Part shown: positions 58,388-64,000 of the stretch, in pieces
Layout: each line of letters opens with the position of its first letter
Position numbering within the stretch: position 1 is the first letter of the stretch
From: Caulobacter sp.
GTDB lineage: Bacteria; Pseudomonadota; Alphaproteobacteria; Caulobacterales; Caulobacteraceae
NCBI GenBank assembly: GCA_021741355.1
Contig: JAIOXZ010000006.1
Location: 88,305-152,304 of the forward strand
Reading direction: 5' to 3'
DNA length: 64,000 nucleotides
Notes under the pieces: generated by a model
Seen by the model: only the letters and a program-made list of their open reading frames with translations
Database searches by the model: none
What the model was told of the DNA's origin: nothing
Made by a program: the position numbers and the translations under genes

Positions 58388-59419
58388 GTGACCACGAACG
58401 CCTCCGAACCCAGCCGCTGGCGCAAGGTCCTCGCCGCCTACCAGCGTCCGAGCCACGCCCGCTCGATTCTCGAGATCATTCTCAGCGCTGCGCCGCTGGC
58501 CGCGATCTGGACCGCCGCATGGGTGGCCGCGATCTTCGGTCTGTGGTGGCTGGCGCTGCTTCTGTCGATTCCGGCGGCGGCGTTTCTGGTGCGGTTGTTC
58601 ATGGTGCAGCACGACTGCAGCCACCAGTCCTTCTTCCGCAGCCCGGCGGCAAACGACTGGACGGGCCGGCTGATCGGCGTCCTGACCATGACGCCCTATC
58701 ATTGCTGGCGCCGGTCGCACGCGATCCACCACGCCACATCGGGCGATCTCGACCGCCGGGGCCTCGGCGACATCGCCACCCTGACCGTCGCCGAGTATCG
58801 CGTCCTGCCGTTGATGAAGCGGATCGGTTACCGCCTCTATCGCAACCCCATCATCCTGTTCATCATCGGCCCGGCCTGGGTGTTCGTCATCGAGCAGCGC
58901 ATGCCGATGGGGCTGATGAAGGAAGGCTGGAAGCCCTGGCTCAGCGCCATGGGCACCAACGCGGCCATCGCCGTCATCGTCGGCCTGGCCATCTGGGCCG
59001 GCGGCTGGAAGGGCCTGCTGCTGATCCATCTGCCGACCATCCTGATGGCCGCCTCGATCGGCGTCTGGCTGTTCTACGTCCAGCACCAGTTCGAGAACGC
59101 CTACTGGGCGCGCAAGGGCGAGTGGGACCACACCGAGGCCGCCCTGCACGGCAGCTCGCACTACGACCTGCCCGCGCCGCTGCGCTGGATGACCGCCAAC
59201 ATCGGCGTGCACCACGTCCACCACGTGAACAGCCGCATCCCCTATTACCGCCTGACGAGGGTGCTGAAGGACCATCCCGAGCTGCGCAACGTCAGCCGGC
59301 TGGGTCTGGTCGAGAGCTTCAAGACCGTGTCGCTCGCGCTGTGGGACGAAGGCAGCCGCCGGCTGATCTCCTTCCGCCAGCTGCAGCAGCTGCGCCGCAT
59401 GGAACGCGCGACGGTCTGA
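58388..59419 (+). CDS. Membrane fatty acid desaturase
   Basis: A 343-residue integral membrane di-iron desaturase. The three histidine boxes are HDCSH (in FMVQHDCSHQSFF), HAIHH and HHVHH (in GVHHVHHVNSRIP). Four or so transmembrane helices are visible. It is expected to introduce a double bond into an acyl chain. The start is GTG at 58388. The 264 bases before it hold the palindrome pair and no gene. Confidence 0.92.
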   Translation: MTTNASEPSRWRKVLAAYQRPSHARSILEIILSAAPLAAIWTAAWVAAIFGLWWLALLLSIPAAAFLVRLFMVQHDCSHQSFFRSPAANDWTGRLIGVLTMTPYHCWRRSHAIHHATSGDLDRRGLGDIATLTVAEYRVLPLMKRIGYRLYRNPIILFIIGPAWVFVIEQRMPMGLMKEGWKPWLSAMGTNAAIAVIVGLAIWAGGWKGLLLIHLPTILMAASIGVWLFYVQHQFENAYWARKGEWDHTEAALHGSSHYDLPAPLRWMTANIGVHHVHHVNSRIPYYRLTRVLKDHPELRNVSRLGLVESFKTVSLALWDEGSRRLISFRQLQQLRRMERATV

Positions 59420-59492
59420 CAGCAGAAATTCCTCCACCGCCTGTCGGTGCGCGGCATACTCGTTCGTCCTGTGGGGAAACGAGGCCGCGCCG

Positions 59493-59858
59493 ATGCTCTA
59501 CGCCATCCTTTGCTACAACGCCGAAGACGTCGTCATGTCCTGGTCGCAGGAAGAGGACGACGCCGTCATGGCGCAGCTCAACGTCACGCATGCGCGGCTG
59601 GAGGCCGAGGGCAAGCTGGGTCCGTCCCTGCGGCTGATGCCGACCACAGCGGCGACCACCTTGTTCAAGAGCCAGGACCTGGTCGTCGACGGCCCCTACG
59701 CCGAGACCAAGGAGCAGCTCCTCGGCCTCTACATCCTCGACATATCCGGTCTCGAGGAAGGGCTGGAGATCGCCCGCGAGCTGGGCAAGGCCAATCCCGG
59801 CGGGGCCTATGAGCTTCGCCCGCTGCGGCTGTACCTGCCGGGGGCCTCGGTCGGGTGA
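59493..59858 (+). CDS. YCII-related (DGPF domain) protein
   Basis: A 121-residue protein of the YCII/DGPF family, opening MLYAILCYNAEDVVMSWSQE and containing LVVDGPYAETKEQLLGLYIL, the DGPF-type motif. It is the usual partner of ECF42 sigma factors, which follows here with a four-base overlap. Its biochemical role is unknown. Confidence 0.92.
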   Translation: MLYAILCYNAEDVVMSWSQEEDDAVMAQLNVTHARLEAEGKLGPSLRLMPTTAATTLFKSQDLVVDGPYAETKEQLLGLYILDISGLEEGLEIARELGKANPGGAYELRPLRLYLPGASVG

Positions 59859-61105
59859 CCGACCCCGCCTGGATCGACGCGGCCCTGTCCGGCGCCCGCC
59901 CCCGGGCGGTCGGCGCGCTGCTGCGCTATTTCCGGGACCTCGATACGGCGGAGGAAGCCTTCCAGGACGCCTGCCTGCGCGCGCTCAGGACCTGGCCGGT
60001 CAACGGCCCGCCGCGCGATCCTGCCGCCTGGCTGATCATGGTCGGCCGCAACGCCGGCATCGATGGCGCCCGCCGCCGGGCGAAGCAGACCGTTCTGCCC
60101 GACGAGGCCGAGCTCTCCGACACCGAGGACGCCGAAACACCGCTGGCCGAGCGGCTCGATGGCGCGGATTACCGGGACGACGTGTTGCGGCTGCTGTTCA
60201 TCTGCTGCCATCCGGACCTGCCGGCGACGCAGCAGATCGCGCTGGCGCTGAGGATCGTTTCGGGTCTGTCGGTCAGGCAGATCGCGCGCGCCTTTCTGGT
60301 CGGCGAAAGCGCCATGGAACAGCGGATCACGCGCGCCAAGGCCAAGATCGCCGCGAGCGGCGTGCCGTTCGAGACTCCCGGCCCCGTGGAGCGCGCCGAG
60401 CGTGTCGCGGCCGTGGCGGCAATGATCTACCTGCTGTTCAACGAGGGCTACTCCGCCGGCGGCCGGCAGGAGGACCGCGCGCAGCTGGCCGACGAGGCGA
60501 TCCGCCTGGCCCGCCTGCTGCTGCGACTCTACCAGACCGAACCGGAGATCATGGGGCTGACCGCCCTGCTCCTGCTGCAGCACGCCCGGTCGGCCGCGCG
60601 GTTCGACACCGACGGCGAGATCATCCTGCTGGACGATCAGGACCGGTCATTGTGGAACACCTCCATGATCGGCGAGGGCCTGGCCCTGGTCGACAAGGCG
60701 ATGCGCCACCGCCGCCCGGGCCCGTACCAGATCCAGGCGGCCATCGCCGCCCTGCACGGCCGCGCCGCGCGGGCGGAGGACACCGACTGGCGCGGAATCG
60801 TCACCCTCTATGAAGTGCTGGAGCAGCACACCCCCTCCCCGGTCATCACGCTCAACCGGGCGGTCGCGGTCAGCAAGACCGGGGGACCCCAGGCGGCGCT
60901 GGACCTGATCGCTCCGCTGGAAGGGCGGCTGGCCGGATATTTCCATTTTCACGGCGTGCGCGGCGCGCTCCTGCTGCAACTGGGCAAGGAGGCGGACGCT
61001 CGCACGGCCTTCAACAAGGCGATCGCGCTGGCCAACACGCCCGCGGAGGCGGCGCACATTCGCGGCCATCTCGACCGACTGTTGCAGCCGGACAGGACAG
61101 CCTGA
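59855..61105 (+). CDS. ECF42-type RNA polymerase sigma factor
   Basis: A 416-residue sigma factor. Region 2 has RYFRDLDTAEEAFQDACLRA and region 4 has LSVRQIARAFLVGESAMEQR; a C-terminal extension of about 220 residues (starting IYLLFNEGYSAGG) is typical of ECF42. ECF42 factors have no anti-sigma factor and are found with DGPF proteins, as here. The GTG at 59855 overlaps the DGPF stop. The genes up to 63038 may be its targets. Confidence 0.93.
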   Translation: MTDPAWIDAALSGARPRAVGALLRYFRDLDTAEEAFQDACLRALRTWPVNGPPRDPAAWLIMVGRNAGIDGARRRAKQTVLPDEAELSDTEDAETPLAERLDGADYRDDVLRLLFICCHPDLPATQQIALALRIVSGLSVRQIARAFLVGESAMEQRITRAKAKIAASGVPFETPGPVERAERVAAVAAMIYLLFNEGYSAGGRQEDRAQLADEAIRLARLLLRLYQTEPEIMGLTALLLLQHARSAARFDTDGEIILLDDQDRSLWNTSMIGEGLALVDKAMRHRRPGPYQIQAAIAALHGRAARAEDTDWRGIVTLYEVLEQHTPSPVITLNRAVAVSKTGGPQAALDLIAPLEGRLAGYFHFHGVRGALLLQLGKEADARTAFNKAIALANTPAEAAHIRGHLDRLLQPDRTA

Positions 61106-61184
61106 AGTTTTCCGGGGCCTCATGTCGGAACGCCGGCGCCCCGTCCGTCCTTGGGACAAAGCCGGTTAGACGAAGGAAACGCTG

Positions 61185-61643
61185 ATGAACGCCGAACACG
61201 AACTCGTCCTGGAGCGCGTCTTCGACGCCCCGCCGGAGAAGGTCTATCGCGCCTGGACCGACCCCGCGCTGATCCCGCAGTGGTTCGTGCCCAGGCCCTG
61301 GACCATCTCGAAGGTCGAGCAGGACCTGCGGCCCGGCGGTTCCTCCTCGATCACCATGAGGGATCCGGACGGCAACGAATTCCCCAACCCGGGCGTCTAT
61401 CTGGAGGTGGTTCCGAACCGCCGGCTGGTGTTCACCGACGCCTTCCAGAGCGGCTGGGTCCCGGCCGGCCCCTTCATGGTGGCCATTGTCGAGTTCGAGC
61501 CGCTCGAGGGCGGTCGCACGAAATACACCGCCACCGCCCGTCACTGGACCGCCGAGGCCAAGGCCCAGCACGAGCAGATGGGCTTCCTCGAAGGCTGGGG
61601 CCAGTGCGCCGACCAGCTGGCCGAGCTCCTCAAGACGTTCTGA
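61185..61643 (+). CDS. SRPBCC (AHSA1-like) domain protein
   Basis: A 152-residue protein of the START-like fold, opening ELVLERVFDAPPEKVYRAWT, with PGGSSSITMRDPDGNEF and a C-terminal helix GFLEGWGQCADQLAELL. Binding of a hydrophobic ligand is expected. Part of the ECF42 neighbourhood. Confidence 0.9.
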   Translation: MNAEHELVLERVFDAPPEKVYRAWTDPALIPQWFVPRPWTISKVEQDLRPGGSSSITMRDPDGNEFPNPGVYLEVVPNRRLVFTDAFQSGWVPAGPFMVAIVEFEPLEGGRTKYTATARHWTAEAKAQHEQMGFLEGWGQCADQLAELLKTF

Positions 61644-61659
61644 CGAAAGGACCGCCGCC

Positions 61660-62067
61660 ATGACCGATCCGGCTAACCCGCCCCAGAAGGGCGTCATCCC
61701 CTACTTGAATGTCGTCGGCGCGGCCGATGCTGTGGAGCTTTACCAGAAGGCCTTCGGCGCGGTGGAGGTGCGGCGCATGCCGGCCGACGACGGCGTGCGC
61801 CTGATGCATAGCCACCTGGTGATCAACGAGGGCTCGCTGATGATCAGCGACTGCTGGCCGGAGTCCGGCTACGCGCACCAGCCCTCGCACAGCTTCACCA
61901 TGCAGCTCGTGGTCGACGACATCGACGCCTGGTTCAAGCGCGCGGTCGACGCCGGGCTGGAAGTCACCAACCCGGTGGCCCTGATGTTCTGGGGCGACCG
62001 CTGGGGTTCCCTGAAGGACCGCTTCGGGGTTCACTGGGCGATGAACCAGCCGGCCGAACAGGCCTGA
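61660..62067 (+). CDS. PhnB-like VOC protein
   Basis: A 135-residue VOC-fold protein of the PhnB-like type. It opens with GVIPYLNVVGAADAVELYQK and ends DRWGSLKDRFGVHWAMNQ. No substrate is known. It lies 16 bases after the SRPBCC gene. Confidence 0.9.
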   Translation: MTDPANPPQKGVIPYLNVVGAADAVELYQKAFGAVEVRRMPADDGVRLMHSHLVINEGSLMISDCWPESGYAHQPSHSFTMQLVVDDIDAWFKRAVDAGLEVTNPVALMFWGDRWGSLKDRFGVHWAMNQPAEQA

Positions 62068-62088
62068 CGGTCACAAGGGGGGATGACC

Positions 62089-62484
62089 ATGGAGAGTTTC
62101 GCCGCATCGAAGGCCGGCCTGTGGATCGGTCGTGTCCTGACCCTGCTGTTCAGCCTGTTCCTGCTGATGGACGCAGGCATGAAGCTGGTCCCCCTCGCCG
62201 TGGTCACCGAGACCATGACGAAGATGCAGCTACCGGCCGCGATGGCCCCGCCCATCGGGATCATCGAGCTGGCCAGCCTGGCGCTGTTCCTGTGGCCGCG
62301 CACGGCGCTGCTGGGCGCGGTGCTGTTCACCGGCGTGTTCGGCGGGGCCATTGCCAGCCACTGGCGGCTGGGTGATCCGCTGTTCAGCCACACCCTGTTC
62401 GGCCTCTATCTGGGTATCCTGATGTGGGGCGGCCTGTGGCTGCGCGATGCCCGGGTTCGGGCGATCATGCCCCTGCGGCGCTGA
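62089..62484 (+). CDS. DoxX-like small membrane protein
   Basis: A 131-residue membrane protein with four predicted helices (TLLFSLFLLMDAGMKLVP, IIELASLALFLW, LLGAVLFTGVFGGAIA and LFGLYLGILMWGGLWL), typical of DoxX-like families. ATG at 62089 is preferred over 62083, as the GGGGGG ribosome site would otherwise touch the start codon. Confidence 0.85.
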   Translation: MESFAASKAGLWIGRVLTLLFSLFLLMDAGMKLVPLAVVTETMTKMQLPAAMAPPIGIIELASLALFLWPRTALLGAVLFTGVFGGAIASHWRLGDPLFSHTLFGLYLGILMWGGLWLRDARVRAIMPLRR

Positions 62485-62501
62485 AGGAAACGGAGTACGA
62501 C

Positions 62502-63038
62502 ATGAGCACCATCCTGATCATCATCATCGTCATCGGCGTCGCGGTCGTGAGTTTCCTCGGATTCATCGCCACGCGGCCGAACGACTTCCGGCTGGAGCGC
62601 AGCGCGCTGGTCAACGCCCCGGCCGCGACCGTCTTCCCGCTGATCGCCGACTTCCACCGCTGGACCGTCTGGTCGCCGTTCGAGAAGATGGAGACCGAGG
62701 GTGCGCTCAAGCGCAGCTACGGGGGCGCGGCCAGCGGCCTGGGGGCCACCTACGGCTGGGAAGGTCCGAAGACGGGCGTCGGCGCCATGGAGATCATCGA
62801 GGCCGACACCGACCGGCGTTTGCTGATCAAGCTCGACTTCTTCAAGCCGTTCGAGGCGCATAACATGGCCGAGTTCACGCTGGCGCCCGAGGCGGGAGGC
62901 ACGCGGGTCACCTGGGCAATGTTCGGTCCCCAGCCTTTCGTCGCCAAGCTGATGAGCCTCGTCTTCAACAACGAGAAGATGATGGGCCCTGTGTTCCTGG
63001 ACGGCCTCGCGGCCATGAAGGCGGCGGCGGAGGGCTGA
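62502..63038 (+). CDS. Membrane-anchored SRPBCC domain protein
   Basis: A 178-residue protein with an N-terminal transmembrane helix (ILIIIIVIGVAVVSFLGFIA) and a START-like domain (ALVNAPAATVFPLIADFHRW, WSPFEKME). Last gene of the ECF42-linked series. Confidence 0.88.
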   Translation: MSTILIIIIVIGVAVVSFLGFIATRPNDFRLERSALVNAPAATVFPLIADFHRWTVWSPFEKMETEGALKRSYGGAASGLGATYGWEGPKTGVGAMEIIEADTDRRLLIKLDFFKPFEAHNMAEFTLAPEAGGTRVTWAMFGPQPFVAKLMSLVFNNEKMMGPVFLDGLAAMKAAAEG

Positions 63039-63105
63039 CCTCCCCCGCTTGGGAGTGTTCAGCCGATGCGTGACCTCGCTCGCGTCTGACTCTAGACACA
63101 CCCTC

Positions 63106-63867
63106 ATGGCCTGGACCCGCACCTATGACGAACCCGAACCCCAGCGCGTCAATCGCTGGCTGGCGCAGAGCGGCGTCTGCTCGCGGCGTGAAGCCGAGGC
63201 TCTGATCGGCAAGGGCCTGGTCAGCATCGACGGCGAGGTCGTCGAGGACGCCGGCCGCAAGATCCAGCCCGGCCAGACCCTGACGCTCGCCGACGCGGCC
63301 ACCGGCGCCCTGTCGGCCAGTCTGACGCTGATGTTCCACAAGCCGGTCGGGATCGTCTCCTCGCAGCCCGAGGGCGAGCAGATCCCGGCCGTCCGGCTGA
63401 TCAACCGCTCGACTCTCTGGGGGCCTGGCACCGTCATCCCCGGCCGCGACAGCCGGCTGGCGCCGATCGGCCGGCTCGACATGGACAGCCGGGGCCTCCT
63501 GATCATGTCCGAGGACGGCGTGGTGGCCAAAGCCGTGATCGGTCCCGACTCCGACCTGGAGAAGGAGTACCGCGTCCAGGTCGTCGGCCAGATCACCACC
63601 GACAAGATGGAGCTGCTGCGCTACGGCCTGATGCTCGACGGGCGCCAACTGAAGCAGGCGCAGGTCAACCTGTCGGGCAAACAGACCCTCAGCTTCGTCC
63701 TCAAGGAAGGCCGCAACCGCCAGATCCGCCGGATGTGCGAACTCGTCGAGCTGGAAGTCGTCGACCTGCTGCGCACCCGCGTAGGTCCGGTCACCCTGGG
63801 CGCCCTGCCCGAAGGCCGCTGGCGCCCCTTGGCGCCGGAAGAGCGCGCGGCGCTGATCAAGGGCTAG
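63106..63867 (+). CDS. Pseudouridine synthase of the RsuA/RluB/RluE/RluF family
   Basis: A 253-residue RNA modification enzyme. It has an N-terminal S4 domain (RVNRWLAQSGVCSRREAEAL), the catalytic motif GRLDMDSRGLLIMSEDG with its aspartate, and KEGRNRQIRRMCELVELEV. Closest in layout to RluF, but the target base cannot be told. The stop codon TAG at 63865-63867 abuts the insertion sequence. Confidence 0.9.
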   Translation: MAWTRTYDEPEPQRVNRWLAQSGVCSRREAEALIGKGLVSIDGEVVEDAGRKIQPGQTLTLADAATGALSASLTLMFHKPVGIVSSQPEGEQIPAVRLINRSTLWGPGTVIPGRDSRLAPIGRLDMDSRGLLIMSEDGVVAKAVIGPDSDLEKEYRVQVVGQITTDKMELLRYGLMLDGRQLKQAQVNLSGKQTLSFVLKEGRNRQIRRMCELVELEVVDLLRTRVGPVTLGALPEGRWRPLAPEERAALIKG

Positions 63868-64000
63868 GGTCCGTACTCAATTGGGCTAGCGGGATTTGTG
63901 AGTTGCTGATTCAAGGCTTCTGGAAGGGAGCGTTGATATGGCCAAGCAGATTTACTGGCTCAGCGACGAGGAGTGGGCCCGGCTGGAACCGCTGCTGCCG
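63868..64000 (+). mobile_element. Left end of an IS5-type insertion sequence (cut by window edge)
   Basis: From just after the pseudouridine synthase stop, a segment beginning GGTCCGTACTCAATTGGGC leads into a transposase start. The CTAG at the stop codon (63864-63867) may be part of the target site. The other end is outside the window, so exact limits are not known. Confidence 0.65.
63938..64000 (+). CDS. IS5 family transposase, N-terminal fragment
   Basis: Twenty-one codons are visible: MAKQIYWLSDEEWARLEPLL, the usual start of IS5/IS427-group transposases, preceded by GGAAGGGAG as ribosome site. The frame is open at the window edge. Confidence 0.85.
   Translation, partial: MAKQIYWLSDEEWARLEPLLP

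Noticed and set aside
58250..59437. A 395-codon minus-strand frame opposite the desaturase.
   Set aside because: The plus strand has all three histidine boxes in order; the minus frame has no motif.

Overview
The window is a GC-rich chromosomal segment of an alphaproteobacterium, most likely a member of the Caulobacteraceae (Caulobacter/Phenylobacterium-like). The lineage call is an inference from: a 442-residue prolyl-tRNA synthetase without the editing insertion, the chain dnaE - lolD - lolC - proS - DUF1467 - mce - rnj - coaX - birA - nuoN..A, and intergenic palindromes of the kind common in these genomes. No rRNA, prophage or CRISPR array is visible; two tRNAs (Asp-GTC, Val-TAC) are present.

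Region 1 (1-26063) is almost entirely on the minus strand. Reading in the transcribed direction, a complete 14-gene complex I cluster (nuoA to nuoN) runs without a gap into birA, coaX, rnj, mce, a DUF1467 gene, proS, lolC and lolD. The nuo cluster carries extra genes: two small membrane proteins between nuoE and nuoF, a DUF433/DUF5615 toxin-antitoxin-like pair plus a metallo-beta-lactamase-fold hydrolase between nuoF and nuoG, and an 80-residue lipoprotein stitched between nuoH and nuoI by ATGA overlaps. The 5' end of dnaE, a 29-residue membrane peptide, a VOC protein and a GIY-YIG-like ORF fill the first 1.6 kb.

Region 2 (26.2-33.2 kb) is mixed housekeeping: an AbgT-family transporter, tRNA-Asp with a clear promoter, a NUDIX hydrolase, an SPFH protein coupled to a 58-residue Arc-like repressor with a palindromic operator, a GT1 glycosyltransferase, a cyclopropane-fatty-acid-synthase-like methyltransferase with a DUF1295 partner, and tRNA-Val.

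Region 3 (33.2-54.1 kb) is the most unusual part. About 21 kb of exported proteins form one apparent system: two divergently transcribed HtrA-like serine proteases; an OmpR-type response regulator and histidine kinase; a secreted caspase-fold (C14) protease; a secreted beta-domain protein; a secreted CHAT-domain protease lacking its own TPRs; four secreted TPR proteins that share a C-terminal tail of the GWSWAHQP type; a membrane-anchored TPR protein; and a secreted DUF900 alpha/beta hydrolase. I read this as a two-component-controlled, extracytoplasmic caspase/CHAT/HtrA proteolytic network. Its function cannot be read from sequence.

Region 4 (54.2-64 kb) holds hup and lon (with a heat-shock-like promoter), DUF3606 and orphan small genes flanked by three copies of a 29-bp palindrome, a fatty acid desaturase, an ECF42-type sigma factor with its YCII partner and a following series of SRPBCC/VOC/DoxX genes, an RsuA-family pseudouridine synthase, and the left end of an IS5-type insertion sequence that abuts the synthase stop codon and runs off the window.
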